Shown: positions 26,477-35,474, counted from the stretch's first letter. The stretch is 64,000 nucleotides of DNA from Thalassovita autumnalis (GCF_001458255.1 NZ_CYSB01000038.1:1-64000), one strand, 5' to 3'. Notes: generated from the sequence alone by a model not told the origin. A program made the numbers and translations.

Positions 26477-27676
26477 TCAGGCCTCTGGTACAGCGGTGGA
26501 CGTGGTGTCACCCAGACCGTCTTTGCGGGCCTTGGCAGCGGCGAGCGTGTCGCGCAGATCGCCTTCCATTTTCTGCAGGTCGGCTTCGGCGGCGGCGCGT
26601 TTCGCCTTGCCCTCATCCGCGATCTGCAGGCTTTCGTTGATGGTGGCAATCAGATCGGCATTGGCCTGTTTCACCGCCTCAATGTCAAAGACGCCGCGCT
26701 CCATCTCGGTACGGATCATCTTGTTGTTTTCACGCAGGTTTGCGGCGTTGGCGGTCAGCAGCTCATTGGTCAGGTCATTGGCTTCACGCACCGCTGCGGC
26801 GGCTTCGGCGCTGCGCTGAATGGTCAGGGCCTGCGCCAGTTGGGTTTCCCACAGCGGCACGGTGTTGACCAAGGTTGAGTTGATCTTGGTGACCAGCGAT
26901 TTGTCATTTTCCTGTACCAGCCGGATCGACGGCAGCGACTGCATGGTCACCTGACGGGTCAGCTTCAGGTCATGCACCCGGCGTTCCAGATCATCCCGCG
27001 CGGCGCGCAGATCGCGCAGCTCCTGCGCTTTCATGACCTGATCGTTTTCCGGCGCTGCGTTGACCTCCGCCTCTTTGGCGGGGATATCGGTGCTGTCCAG
27101 CTCGGCGATCTTGGCCTCACCGGCCGCGATGTAAAGCGCTAGCTCGTCGTAGAAATCCAGCGTCTTGTCGTAGAGCATATCGAGGGACTTGATGTCCTTC
27201 AGCAGCGTGTGTTCGTGTTTCAGCAGGTTGTCGGTGATCTGGTCGATCTGGCCCTGAACCGTTTCAAACCGTGCCGTGAACTTGGCAAAAGGCGCCGCCC
27301 GCCCCATCAGACGTTCCCAGAAGCTCTGCTTGCGCCGGGTGTCCAGCTCACTGATTGAAAAGCCGCGGATGGTTGTCACGATATCGCGCAGGGAATCGCC
27401 TGCCGGGCCAACATCTTTGTTGCGCACATCGGCCAGCATCGCCTGGCTGATCGTCTGCAACTCGGCCTGCGCGGCTGAACCGAAGGCCACGATGGAGTTG
27501 GTATCCCCCATATCCAACTCGCCCATGCGTTTGCGAATCTCGGCGCTGACCGGGGCATCGGCCGCCTCCAGCGAGATCACTTCGCTGGCCTCGGTCGGTT
27601 CTTTCAACGCAACGGCGGTGACTTCCTCAACCATGGCCAAATCAGCCTGGGCTTTCTGTTGAATGGTCTGTGACAT
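26477..27676 (-). CDS. Toxic anion resistance protein TelA family
   Basis: Cytoplasmic alpha-helical protein of about 399 residues of the TelA/KlaA family. Typical features are the early LDMGDTNSIVAFGSAAQ segment, WERLMGRAAPFAKFTARFE and a long coiled region with VTMQSLPSIRLVQENDKSL, then TVPLWETQLAQAL. The family is named for tellurite resistance, but its chromosomal members are tied more generally to envelope stress and are often beside xpaC. The ATG at 27676 has AAAGGGAAC in place; an upstream in-frame start at 27700 is less likely. It lies between xpaC and DUF2927 in the same direction. Confidence 0.92.
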   Translation of the reverse strand: MSQTIQQKAQADLAMVEEVTAVALKEPTEASEVISLEAADAPVSAEIRKRMGELDMGDTNSIVAFGSAAQAELQTISQAMLADVRNKDVGPAGDSLRDIVTTIRGFSISELDTRRKQSFWERLMGRAAPFAKFTARFETVQGQIDQITDNLLKHEHTLLKDIKSLDMLYDKTLDFYDELALYIAAGEAKIAELDSTDIPAKEAEVNAAPENDQVMKAQELRDLRAARDDLERRVHDLKLTRQVTMQSLPSIRLVQENDKSLVTKINSTLVNTVPLWETQLAQALTIQRSAEAAAAVREANDLTNELLTANAANLRENNKMIRTEMERGVFDIEAVKQANADLIATINESLQIADEGKAKRAAAEADLQKMEGDLRDTLAAAKARKDGLGDTTSTAVPEA

Positions 27677-27758
27677 GATGTTCCCTTTCAGATGGGGCAA
27701 AATTGAGGGCCGGGGGCACTGGGCGGGCGCCGATTGGGCGCTGTTTCCGCGGCGGGAT

Positions 27759-28658
27759 CTATTCGGTTGTGATGCCTTCTCGCTTCAGCCTGTCACGGAG
27801 CACCTCAATCTCAATCGTGAGGTCGCTACGGTCTTCCAGCAAGAATTTTTCGGTACGGGCGGCAAAGTTCTGCTCAAGATCATCCAGCAAGGCCAGATAA
27901 TCTGCACGGGCCTGCTCATCGCGGGACCGGCCATAGATTTCGGCAAAGCGGCTGGTCGCGTCACGTGCGCCCATCAGATAGACGGTCAGGTATTTGCGCG
28001 CCGCCGTCAGATCGCGCGGGTCGTCTTCGATCTTGCGGAACAGACCGCGGGCGGTTGCCTGAAACTGTTCCAACCGGCGGCTGGCCTGCCGATCCCCGGC
28101 GCGGGTCATCGCATTGCGCATGGCGGCCAGATATTCCTCAGCCTCTTCAACGGCGCGGGCCACCCGGTCGGTCTGGAAGGTGTCCACACCCTCCATGCCC
28201 TTGTCCTTCAAAGGATCAATGCCAAAGGCAAACCCATGCAACACGGCCCCCAACACGGCAAAAATGGGCACCTCAAGTGGGCCAAACCCGGCGGCGCCGA
28301 CCAATCCCAGCCCCAGGCCCATCAGGATGGAGCCCAGAATTTTGCGCGGCAGGGCAGGGCGGCGGGCCACCTTGCGGGCATCATATGCTTCCTCGGCGCG
28401 CAGACCTTCGCGGGTCAGCCAGGCCGACAGCAGCAATACTCCCAGCGCCGCCAGATACTGCGCCATCACCAGCGGCTCAGCGCTGAAGGCATTCCAGATC
28501 AGCGGCAGGGGCGCGATGAACAGCAGGTTAGACCGCATGCCGATGCGGCTGCGGGTGGCGCCGCGAAACTCTTGCTGCGGGCTGGCCTGAGGGCTCGGGC
28601 GATCTGACGATTGGGTCTGGCCGTCCGGGCTGTATTTGCCACCAAATTTCTGTGCCAT
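27759..28658 (-). CDS. XpaC-like membrane protein
   Basis: Protein of about 299 residues in the 5-bromo-4-chloroindolyl phosphate hydrolysis (XpaC) family. A Gln/Ser/Pro-rich N-terminus is followed by paired hydrophobic segments (about 45-80) and a second pair (about 105-145, with SILMGLGLGLVGAAGFGPLE), then a helical cytoplasmic C-terminal domain. XpaC proteins accompany TelA in many genomes; the enzymatic name derives from an old phenotype and is doubtful. Two adjacent ATGs (28661 and 28658) exist; the second has better spacing from GGAGG. Its start overlaps the stop of a 26-codon ORF, suggesting translational coupling. Confidence 0.88.
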   Translation of the reverse strand: MAQKFGGKYSPDGQTQSSDRPSPQASPQQEFRGATRSRIGMRSNLLFIAPLPLIWNAFSAEPLVMAQYLAALGVLLLSAWLTREGLRAEEAYDARKVARRPALPRKILGSILMGLGLGLVGAAGFGPLEVPIFAVLGAVLHGFAFGIDPLKDKGMEGVDTFQTDRVARAVEEAEEYLAAMRNAMTRAGDRQASRRLEQFQATARGLFRKIEDDPRDLTAARKYLTVYLMGARDATSRFAEIYGRSRDEQARADYLALLDDLEQNFAARTEKFLLEDRSDLTIEIEVLRDRLKREGITTE

Positions 28659-28738
28659 CATGCCCCTCCGAAAATCGTATAGAGCATGAGCAGCAAAAGC
28701 AGCACAAAGGCGAGTTTTTGCAATCCGCTTTGGGTCAT
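28658..28738 (-). CDS. 26-residue single-span membrane peptide upstream of xpaC
   Basis: The frame reads MTQSGLQKLAFVLLLLLM followed by LYTIFGGA and stop. It is a polar N-terminus with one Lys and then a single hydrophobic helix. Its TGA overlaps the ATGATG start of xpaC, the arrangement of coupled genes. The ribosome-binding site is weak, so it is either a real small membrane protein of the xpaC/telA set or a leader peptide controlling xpaC. It is too short for usual gene callers. Confidence 0.5.
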   Translation of the reverse strand: MTQSGLQKLAFVLLLLLMLYTIFGGA

Positions 28739-28777
28739 CAAAGGCTCACATCAATAAATCATGTGTAAAACCTAGGG

Positions 28778-28802
28778 CCCCCCAGCCATTTTCGCTAGGG
28801 GG
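28778..28802 (-). terminator. Hairpin after the pseudouridine synthase gene
   Basis: CCCCC/GGGGG and AGC/GCT (28778-28802) pair with single-base internal mismatches. On the minus strand GGTTTTA follows after a short gap, making a moderate terminator between the rluB-like gene and the xpaC cluster. Confidence 0.5.
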
Positions 28803-28853
28803 AAGATCGCCAAAAAACCTGCAAATATGCGATATTGCGGGGAAAGTGGTGGT

Positions 28854-29984
28854 TCAGCGCGGTTTGCGTGCGCTGAAGGGCTTGCCTTTACCGCCGCCGC
28901 CGGTTGGACGTGCCGAGGCGCCGGTGCTGCCGCCCGGTTTTCCCCCCGGCTTTCCAGCCGACTTGCCACGACGCAGCGACTGGCTGGGATCCGTGGCGCG
29001 TTTGCCGCCGCCAGAGCGGTTCGGCTTATCATCAGACTTGCCAAAACTGTCACGCGCACCGGTGCTGTTTGCCTTGCGCGGGTCGCGGCCTTTGCCGCCG
29101 GCGCCGCGCGGGGCTTTCTGATCTTCTTCGCGGGGACGACCCGGCTGGCCGGGGCCACCAAAGCGCCCCTTTGATTTGGGTTTGCGCAGCGGGCGGCGCA
29201 CCTTTTGGCCGGGGGCGGTGTCGGTGTCGCCAAGGTCCTCAGCGCTGAGGCCCAGCTGGTCGCGCATCACTTTGCGGCGGATCTCTTCCACCTCACCCTG
29301 TTTCAGGGTGCCCAGTTGGAACGGGCCGTAAGACACGCGGATCAGGCGGTTCACGCTCAGCCCGATGCTTTCCATGGCGCGGCGAATCTCACGGTTCTTG
29401 CCTTCGCGCAGGCCTACGGTGACCCAGGCATTGGCGCCTTGCTGGCGATCGAAGGAAACTTCCATCGGCTGGAATTTTTCGCCATCCACAACCACGCCTT
29501 TGCGCAGCGGGGTCAGTTTGGCGTCATCCACGGTGCCCTTCACCCGCACACGGTATTTGCGCAGCCAACCGGTCGAGGGCAGTTCCAGCTGCCGTTTGAT
29601 GCCGCCGTCATTGGTCAGCAGCAGCAACCCTTCAGAGTTCAGGTCCAACCGCCCAACGCTCATCACCCGCGGCAGATCCTCGGGCAGATTGTCAAAAATG
29701 GTTTCGCGGTCCTGCTCATCCTTATGGCTGGTCACCAGGCCTGTGGGCTTGTGATACAGCCACATCCGGGCAGGTTCCGGCGCTTGCAGGGCGCGGCCTT
29801 TGACCACGATGCGATCCTTGCCCGTCACGTTCAGCGCCGGGGAGGTGATGACCTTACCGTTGACGCTGACCTGACCGGTTTCGATCAGCTTCTCCGCTTC
29901 CCGGCGCGACGCAACACCAGCGCGGGCAATCACCTTGGCGATGCGGTCCCCGGCAGGGGTGGGGGTGGCAGGTTTGTCGGACAT
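28854..29984 (-). CDS. rRNA pseudouridine synthase (RluB/RsuA family) with basic tail
   Basis: Enzyme of about 376 residues. An S4 RNA-binding domain (about 12-60, IAKVIARAGVASRREAEKLI) precedes the catalytic domain, whose signature GRLDLNSEGLLLLTNDGG contains the catalytic Asp. A second conserved block reads REGKNREIRRAMESIGL. The last 130 residues are a Lys/Arg/Gly/Pro-rich low-complexity tail, common in alphaproteobacterial members. It isomerises a uridine, most likely in helix 89 of 23S rRNA by analogy with RluB. The ATG at 29984 has AAAGG upstream. The divergent neighbour is tadA. Confidence 0.9.
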   Translation of the reverse strand: MSDKPATPTPAGDRIAKVIARAGVASRREAEKLIETGQVSVNGKVITSPALNVTGKDRIVVKGRALQAPEPARMWLYHKPTGLVTSHKDEQDRETIFDNLPEDLPRVMSVGRLDLNSEGLLLLTNDGGIKRQLELPSTGWLRKYRVRVKGTVDDAKLTPLRKGVVVDGEKFQPMEVSFDRQQGANAWVTVGLREGKNREIRRAMESIGLSVNRLIRVSYGPFQLGTLKQGEVEEIRRKVMRDQLGLSAEDLGDTDTAPGQKVRRPLRKPKSKGRFGGPGQPGRPREEDQKAPRGAGGKGRDPRKANSTGARDSFGKSDDKPNRSGGGKRATDPSQSLRRGKSAGKPGGKPGGSTGASARPTGGGGKGKPFSARKPR

Positions 29985-30102
29985 AAGGCAGCCTTTGCAC
30001 AGTAGGGGTGTTGCGGGTCTGAGGAGAGCCGGATCAAGAGGCGTCAGACCTATCGCAATTTTGACCATTGCGAAAGCGCAGATCGCAGGGCAAACCCAAG
30101 GG

Positions 30103-30552
30103 ATGACATTTCGCAGCTATATGGACCAGGCCCTGGAAGAGGCAGAGGCCGCCGCCGCCCGGGGTGAGGTGCCGGTGGGCGCCGTTCTGGTGGCACCCGA
30201 TGGCACTGTTGTGGCACGTGCCGGGAACCGCACCCGCGAGTTGTCAGACCCAACCGCCCATGCCGAAGTGCTGGTGATCCGCGAGGGCTGTAAGCAAATG
30301 GGCAGTGAGCGGCTGCCGGGCCATGACCTCTATGTCACGTTGGAGCCTTGCCCGATGTGCGCCACAGCAATTTCCGCCGCACGTATTGCCCGGCTCTACT
30401 ATGGGGCCAGCGATCCCAAAAGCGGCGGGGTTGGGCAGGGGCCGCGCATCTTCAGCCATGCGCAATGCCACCATGTGCCAGAGGTCTACGACGGCATTGG
30501 TGCAGAACCGGCGGAGGCACTGCTGAAAACCTTCTTTGCGGCGCGCCGGTAA
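30103..30552 (+). CDS. tadA: tRNA-specific adenosine deaminase TadA
   Basis: Zinc enzyme of 149 residues that deaminates the wobble adenosine to inosine (A34 of tRNA-Arg(ACG)), an essential step for decoding CGN codons. Zinc and catalytic residues are intact: HAE (TAHAEVLVIREG, about 53-55) and PCxxC (LEPCPMCATAIS, about 83-86). The length is usual. The frame extends upstream to 29935, but that part overlaps the divergent pseudouridine synthase; the ATG at 30103 aligns with family N-termini. The stop is 12 bp from the convergent hydrolase gene. Confidence 0.94.
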   Translation: MTFRSYMDQALEEAEAAAARGEVPVGAVLVAPDGTVVARAGNRTRELSDPTAHAEVLVIREGCKQMGSERLPGHDLYVTLEPCPMCATAISAARIARLYYGASDPKSGGVGQGPRIFSHAQCHHVPEVYDGIGAEPAEALLKTFFAARR

Positions 30553-30564
30553 GAGCTCCTTACG

Positions 30565-31269
30565 TCAATCGCTGCGGATGAACGCAATTGGGGTCAGGAC
30601 CTCAGGTTCGATCACGTCGACCCCCGGCAGGGCGGCTCTGAGGGCCTCGGCCGATTGTTCCAACAGCGGGAAAGTCTTGTAATGGCAGGGGATCACCGTC
30701 TTGAAATCAAAGAAGGTTTTGGCAGCATAGGCGGCGCGTTTCATATCCATCGTGAAATGGCCCCCGGCGGCCAGAATGCCAATATCCGGCGCATGCAGAT
30801 CGTTGAAGATCTTCATATCCGCCATCACATCGGTATCCCCTGAGACATAGATCGTGTGGCCTTCGCCCGCGATCATGAAACCAGCCTCAGCCCCGGCATA
30901 GACCGGCCCATCCGTCCCCGCGATCGATGACGAATGCACCGCGTTGACCATGGTCACCGCAACCGCGCCCAGGCGCACGGTGCCCCCTTTGTTGAACCCC
31001 ACAGTGGCGATGCCTTGTTTGGTTTCCCAGTGGCTCATCAGATCGTAGATCCCGACCAGCGGCACCGACAGGGATTTGGCCAGCCGCACCGCGTCGTTGG
31101 AATGATCGCCATGGCCGTGGGTCAGCAAAATAGCGGTCGCGCCGTCGGTTGCCTCATCTTCGCGGCCCTCGGGGAACATCGGGTTGCCGGTGAACCAGGG
31201 ATCAATCAGCAGCACCTGATCTTCGATCTCAAGTCGGAAACTGGCATGGCCCAGCCAGGTGATTTTCAT
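30565..31269 (-). CDS. Metallo-beta-lactamase-fold hydrolase, UPF0173 type
   Basis: Protein of about 234 residues with the MBL signature THGHGDHSND (about 53-62), further His and Asp ligands in VSGDTDVMADMKIF, and a C-terminal IPCHYKTFP. The start MKITWLGHASFRLEIED is typical of UPF0173, putative metal-dependent hydrolases of unknown substrate. The ATG at 31269 was chosen because GGGAGA precedes it by 8 bases. It is convergent with tadA. Confidence 0.9.
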   Translation of the reverse strand: MKITWLGHASFRLEIEDQVLLIDPWFTGNPMFPEGREDEATDGATAILLTHGHGDHSNDAVRLAKSLSVPLVGIYDLMSHWETKQGIATVGFNKGGTVRLGAVAVTMVNAVHSSSIAGTDGPVYAGAEAGFMIAGEGHTIYVSGDTDVMADMKIFNDLHAPDIGILAAGGHFTMDMKRAAYAAKTFFDFKTVIPCHYKTFPLLEQSAEALRAALPGVDVIEPEVLTPIAFIRSD

Positions 31270-31416
31270 GTGGCGTCTCCCGTTCATTTGTTGGTTCGGT
31301 CGTGGGTTTCTGTGAGCCTAGCACGACTTAGCCGAATTGCGAGGGGCTTGGCAGAACGGCGACAGCGGGTATCTTGAAACGATCTGAGGGGTGAATTGGC
31401 GCCGGGTGGGGGTGAA

Positions 31417-32067
31417 ATGTTCGAACCGATTGACGGCTATTGCGAAAGATTGGATCCCGGGCTCTGGGCGGAGCCGGTGAATTTCCTGACCAATGTCGCC
31501 TTCATGTTCGCCGCAATTTGGATCTGGCCGGGCTTGCGCGGCATGATCTGGGGGCAGGTGCTGGCGGTGAACCTCTTTGTGATCGGCCTTGGGTCTGCGC
31601 TGTTTCATACGGTCGCGCAGGGCTGGGCGGCCATTGCCGATGTTGTGCCCATTCTGACCTATGTGCTGATCTACATCGCCCTGTCGCATCGGGAATACTG
31701 GGGCCACAGCTGGCGCCGCACGGCGGTCTTCTTGGTGCTGTTTGTCCCCTTCGTCGCCGCAACCCTGCCGCTGTTTCAGATGGTGCCGGGGCTTGGATCA
31801 TCGGCAACCTACGCCCCGGTGCCTTTGCTGATCCTGCTGCATGCGGTCCTGTTGCGCCGTCAGCTGCCACAGGTGGCGCGGGGTCTGGCCATCGGGGCAG
31901 GGATCCTATGCCTGTCGATTCTGATGCGTGCTGTTGATGAGCCCCTGTGCCCGGTCTGGCCATTGGGTACGCATTTTATGTGGCATATCCTCAATGCCGT
32001 GATGTTGATGCATATGATCGCTGTCTATCGCGCCCATATGCTTGCAGCGACGCGGACAGAGCGCTAA
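31417..32067 (+). CDS. Alkaline ceramidase-like membrane protein
   Basis: Integral membrane protein of about 216 residues with around seven hydrophobic segments. Residues resembling the CREST/alkaline ceramidase active site are present: EPVNFLTNVAFM, SALFHTVAQGW with its His, and GTHFMWHILNAVML with two His. Alkaline ceramidases cleave the amide of ceramides. Most roseobacters are not known for abundant sphingolipids, so the substrate may differ. A TTG at 31396 could also start the frame; the ATG at 31417 with GGGGGTG upstream is preferred. It ends 35 bp before gatC, without an obvious terminator. Confidence 0.75.
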   Translation: MFEPIDGYCERLDPGLWAEPVNFLTNVAFMFAAIWIWPGLRGMIWGQVLAVNLFVIGLGSALFHTVAQGWAAIADVVPILTYVLIYIALSHREYWGHSWRRTAVFLVLFVPFVAATLPLFQMVPGLGSSATYAPVPLLILLHAVLLRRQLPQVARGLAIGAGILCLSILMRAVDEPLCPVWPLGTHFMWHILNAVMLMHMIAVYRAHMLAATRTER

Positions 32068-32102
32068 ACGCTTTAGCAACGCGAAAACGGAGATCTCTCG
32101 AG

Positions 32103-32390
32103 ATGTCGATCGACACGAAAACCGCCGCCAAAGTGGCCAAGCTGGCCCGGATCAAGGTGGAAGACGATGCGCTGCCGGCGCTGGCGAATGAATTTAACAC
32201 CATTCTGGGCTTCATCGAGCAGCTGAATGAGGTGGATGTAGAAGGTGTGGAGCCGATGACCTCGGTCACCCCGATGCGCCTGAAGCGCCGTGTGGATGAG
32301 GTCACCGATGGCGGTCAACAGGACAAAGTTCTGAAGAACGCGCCGGATGCGCGTGAAGGCTTCTTTGCGGTTCCGAAGGTAGTAGAATAA
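32103..32390 (+). CDS. gatC: Asp/Glu-tRNA amidotransferase subunit C
   Basis: Small subunit of 95 residues of GatCAB, which converts Glu-tRNA(Gln) and/or Asp-tRNA(Asn) to Gln-tRNA and Asn-tRNA in organisms lacking the direct synthetase. It has the typical [15 protein letters not shown] helix, the [20 protein letters not shown] central motif and the closing [12 protein letters not shown]. Its TAA shares one base with the gatA ATG. gatB is not in this window. Confidence 0.95.
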   Translation: MSIDTKTAAKVAKLARIKVEDDALPALANEFNTILGFIEQLNEVDVEGVEPMTSVTPMRLKRRVDEVTDGGQQDKVLKNAPDAREGFFAVPKVVE

Positions 32391-33877
32391 TGACTGAGCT
32401 GAACAAACTGACCCTCGCCGATGCGCGTGACAAACTGCGCGCCAAGGAAGTGACCTCGGTTGAGCTGACCCAGAGCTGCATTGATGCCATCGAAAAAGCC
32501 GATGCGCTGAACGCCTACGCACACAAAACCCCCGAAATCGCGCTGGAGCAGGCCAAGGCCGCTGACGCACGGATTGCCGAAGGGGATGCGCCTGCGATGT
32601 GTGGTCTGCCGGTGGGCATCAAGGATCTGTTCTGCACCAAAGGTGTGCCCAGCCAGGCGGCTTCGGCCATTTTGGAAGGCTTCAAACCGGAATACGAATC
32701 CACCATTACCTCGAAACTGTTCGATGCAGGTTCGGTCATGCTGGGCAAGCTGAACATGGATGAGTTTGCCATGGGTTCGTCTAACGAAACCTCGGTCTAC
32801 GGCAATGCCGTGAACCCCTGGCGTCGTGGCAATGATGATGCGCAGCTGACCCCGGGTGGCTCTTCGGGTGGCTCGGCCTCGGCTGTCGCGGCGGACCTGT
32901 GTCTGGCAGCAACCGGCACTGACACTGGCGGTTCGATCCGCCAGCCTGCCGCCTTCACCGGGACTGTGGGCATCAAGCCGACCTACGGCCGTTGCTCACG
33001 TTGGGGCGTTGTCGCCTTTGCCTCGTCGCTGGATCAGGCCGGCCCGATGACCAAGTCGGTGCGCGACGCGGCGATCATGCTCGAAGCCATGTGCGGCCAT
33101 GATGAGAAAGACTCGACCAGCGCCGATCTGGCTGTGCCGAACTTTGAAGCCATGCTGACCGGCGACATCAAAGGCAAGAAGATCGGCATCCCGAAAGAAT
33201 ACCGCATGGACGGTATGCCGGGTGAGATCGAAAAGCTGTGGGAAGATGGTCAGGCGATGCTGAAAGATGCCGGCGCTGAGATCGTCGATATCTCGCTGCC
33301 GCACACCAAATACGCGCTGCCGGCCTACTACGTGATTGCCCCGGCCGAAGCGTCCTCGAACCTGGCCCGCTATGACGGCGTGCGTTTCGGTCACCGCGCC
33401 ACGCTGGAAGCGGGCGACGGCATCACCGAGATGTATGAAAAGACCCGCGCCGAAGGCTTCGGCCATGAGGTGCAGCGCCGTGTCATGATCGGCACCTATG
33501 TGCTGTCGGCTGGTTTCTATGACGCCTATTACAACCGCGCCCGTCGGGTGCGTGCGCTGATCAAGAAAGACTTCGATGACGTCTTTGCAGCAGGTGTAGA
33601 CGCGATCCTGACTCCGGCAACGCCTTCGGCCGCCTTTGGTCTGGGCGAAATGACCGACGCGGATCCGGTGCAGATGTATCTGAACGACGTGTTCACCGTT
33701 ACGGTGAACCTGGCCGGCCTGCCGGGCATTTCGGTGCCTGCAGGTCTGGACAGTCAGGGTCTGCCGCTGGGGCTGCAGTTGATTGGCCGCCCATGGGAAG
33801 AAGGCGATCTGCTGAATACCGCCTACGCCTTGGAAGGCGCCGCAGGGTTTGTAGCCAAACCAAGCCAGTGGTGGTAA
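32390..33877 (+). CDS. gatA: Asp/Glu-tRNA amidotransferase subunit A
   Basis: Amidase-signature subunit of 495 residues that hydrolyses glutamine and supplies ammonia for tRNA amidation. Catalytic elements are seen in order: Lys of [11 protein letters not shown] (about 79), the Gly/Ser-rich loop [15 protein letters not shown] with the cis-Ser (about 155) and the nucleophile Ser in [13 protein letters not shown] (about 179). The length is normal. Translationally coupled to gatC. An intrinsic terminator follows. Confidence 0.96.
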   Translation: MTELNKLTLADARDKLRAKEVTSVELTQSCIDAIEKADALNAYAHKTPEIALEQAKAADARIAEGDAPAMCGLPVGIKDLFCTKGVPSQAASAILEGFKPEYESTITSKLFDAGSVMLGKLNMDEFAMGSSNETSVYGNAVNPWRRGNDDAQLTPGGSSGGSASAVAADLCLAATGTDTGGSIRQPAAFTGTVGIKPTYGRCSRWGVVAFASSLDQAGPMTKSVRDAAIMLEAMCGHDEKDSTSADLAVPNFEAMLTGDIKGKKIGIPKEYRMDGMPGEIEKLWEDGQAMLKDAGAEIVDISLPHTKYALPAYYVIAPAEASSNLARYDGVRFGHRATLEAGDGITEMYEKTRAEGFGHEVQRRVMIGTYVLSAGFYDAYYNRARRVRALIKKDFDDVFAAGVDAILTPATPSAAFGLGEMTDADPVQMYLNDVFTVTVNLAGLPGISVPAGLDSQGLPLGLQLIGRPWEEGDLLNTAYALEGAAGFVAKPSQWW

Positions 33878-33893
33878 GACAATTAAGAAAGAA

Positions 33894-33919
33894 GGCCCGG
33901 GCATGTCTCGGGCCTTTTT
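33894..33919 (+). terminator. Intrinsic terminator after gatA
   Basis: GGCCCG (33894-33899) pairs with CGGGCC (33909-33914), followed by TTTTT. It closes the gatC-gatA transcript. Confidence 0.85.
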
Positions 33920-33965
33920 GCGAATAGGCAGTGATAACAACAGCAAAGACGACAGGCAGGGCAGG

Positions 33966-34679
33966 ATGATGCGGCATATCTTGGGTGGATTGGCACTGGT
34001 TTCTCTGGCGGCATGTGATCCCACAGTGCCCGATTCCGCAGCCGGTGTTGGCTTTGGGGATTACAACGAATACCAGCGCGATCAGGCATCCCGTGAGGCC
34101 GCGCTGAACGGCCAGCCCCTGCCGGCGGCCACCGCAGTGTCTTCTGAAACGCTGGCAGGCGCCCCTGCCGCCACACCCACGTCAGATGCCGAGCAGCTGG
34201 CAGCCGATGCCGCCGCAGCGCTGAATTCTGGCGAGGCCCCGGTCAATGCAGATCCGTCGAACCCTGCGCCCGCAGTTGCGGTGAACGCCTCGGGCATTTC
34301 GGATGAGAACAATTTTGACAACGTCTCCTCCCTGCGTACCATCGAAAGCGACAAGCAGCGGATCGCCCAGAACCGCGCGCAATATCAGGTGGTTGAGCCG
34401 ACAGCCCTGCCATCCCGTACCGGCAGCGAAGGCCCCAATATTGTGGCCTATGCGCTGCAGACCAGCCATCCGGTAGGCGCCCAGATGCACAAACGCTTTG
34501 CCGCCTCACAGGCCCGCGCAGACCGCAACTGCGCCAAATACGCCTCACCTGATCAGGCGCAATCGGCCTTCCTGGCCAAAGGTGGCCCCGCCAAGGACCG
34601 GCTTGGCATTGACCCCGATGGTGACGGCTACGCCTGCCGCTGGGATCCCAGCCCGTTCCGCAAGGTGAATGGCGGCTGA
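33966..34679 (+). CDS. Lipoprotein with C-terminal Excalibur-like calcium-binding motif
   Basis: Protein of about 237 residues with a lipobox (LVSLAAC, about 11-17). A long Ala/Pro/Ser/Glu-rich disordered region (about 40-120) follows. The C-terminal part has paired Cys (RNCAKYAS and GYACRWDP) enclosing DPDGDGYAC, the DxDxDGxxC signature of Excalibur domains, thought to bind calcium outside the cell. ATGATG gives two candidate starts (33966 and 33969) behind AGGGCAGG. The next gene, a cell-wall amidase, starts within or just after its end, suggesting an envelope role. Exact function unknown. Confidence 0.78.
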   Translation: MMRHILGGLALVSLAACDPTVPDSAAGVGFGDYNEYQRDQASREAALNGQPLPAATAVSSETLAGAPAATPTSDAEQLAADAAAALNSGEAPVNADPSNPAPAVAVNASGISDENNFDNVSSLRTIESDKQRIAQNRAQYQVVEPTALPSRTGSEGPNIVAYALQTSHPVGAQMHKRFAASQARADRNCAKYASPDQAQSAFLAKGGPAKDRLGIDPDGDGYACRWDPSPFRKVNGG

Positions 34680-34689
34680 GCCAGAGGCC

Positions 34690-35415
34690 ATGGCTGATCT
34701 GAACATTATCCAACACCCGTCCCCCAATTTTGGGGAGCGTCGCGATGGCGCGCGCCCTGAGTTGATTGTGCTGCATTACACCGCCATGCCCACCGCGCAG
34801 GCGGCGCTGCGGCGGCTTTCGGATCCCGAGGCAGAGGTCTCAGCCCACTATCTGATCGGCCGTTGTGGTCAGATCTGGCAGATGGTTGAGGAAGACAAAC
34901 GTGCCTGGCACGCCGGGGCGGGGTCCTGGGGCGGGCAGGGGGATGTAAACTCCCGCTCGATCGGGATTGAGCTGTCAAATAGCGGCTCCGAACCATTTTC
35001 TGAGCTGCTGATGTCCTCACTTGAGGCGTTGCTGAGCGATCTGATGACCCGCTGGGACATCCCGGCTGAGGGGGTGATCGGCCATTCCGATATGGCGCCT
35101 TTGCGTAAGAAAGACCCTGGCTCGCGCTTTGATTGGGAACGGCTGGCCAGGCAGGATCTGTCAATCTGGCCGAACCCCAAATTGACCGAAGTTCATTATA
35201 ATTCCAAGTTTTGGACCGCCGAACGGATTACGGAGTTTGGCGAACTTCTGCGCCAAATCGGCTATGATGTCCCCACCGATGAAATGCCCGGCACGGTGTA
35301 TCTGGCAAAATTCAGCGACCGTTTTGTGAAGGGGCGCAAGCAGGCATACGGCTACGCCTTCGCCGCTGCGGCGGATCTGGCGCGAAGATATCCGGCGCCG
35401 TCCAATCGTTCCTAG
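34690..35415 (+). CDS. N-acetylmuramoyl-L-alanine amidase (AmiD-type, amidase_2)
   Basis: Protein of about 241 residues with the zinc amidase fold: first His in LIVLHYTAMP (about 30), SAHYLIGRCGQIWQMV, the WHAG segment with its His, IGIELSN, and a second catalytic patch GHSDMAPLRKKDPG. It cleaves the amide between muramic acid and the stem peptide; related enzymes recycle anhydro-muropeptides. There is no obvious signal peptide. ATGs at 34669 and 34690 are both possible. The first overlaps the upstream gene; the second gives the usual N-terminus HPSPNFGERRDG. Confidence 0.88.
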   Translation: MADLNIIQHPSPNFGERRDGARPELIVLHYTAMPTAQAALRRLSDPEAEVSAHYLIGRCGQIWQMVEEDKRAWHAGAGSWGGQGDVNSRSIGIELSNSGSEPFSELLMSSLEALLSDLMTRWDIPAEGVIGHSDMAPLRKKDPGSRFDWERLARQDLSIWPNPKLTEVHYNSKFWTAERITEFGELLRQIGYDVPTDEMPGTVYLAKFSDRFVKGRKQAYGYAFAAAADLARRYPAPSNRS

Positions 35416-35438
35416 ACTGGAAAACCCCTTTGGTAACA

Positions 35439-35467
35439 TTGACCACACAGGGCTTTCCCCGTAGACC
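35439..35467 (+). promoter_or_regulatory. Promoter of rnpB
   Basis: TTGACC (35439-35444), a 17-base spacer and TAGACC (35462-35467). The predicted start, about 7-8 bases on, coincides with the first base of the P1 helix at 35475, which supports both calls. Confidence 0.65.
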
Positions 35468-35474
35468 CACACCC

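Noticed and set aside
32996-34024. 342-codon open frame antisense to gatA
   Set aside because: gatA has intact catalytic motifs, and the antisense frame crosses the gatA terminator.
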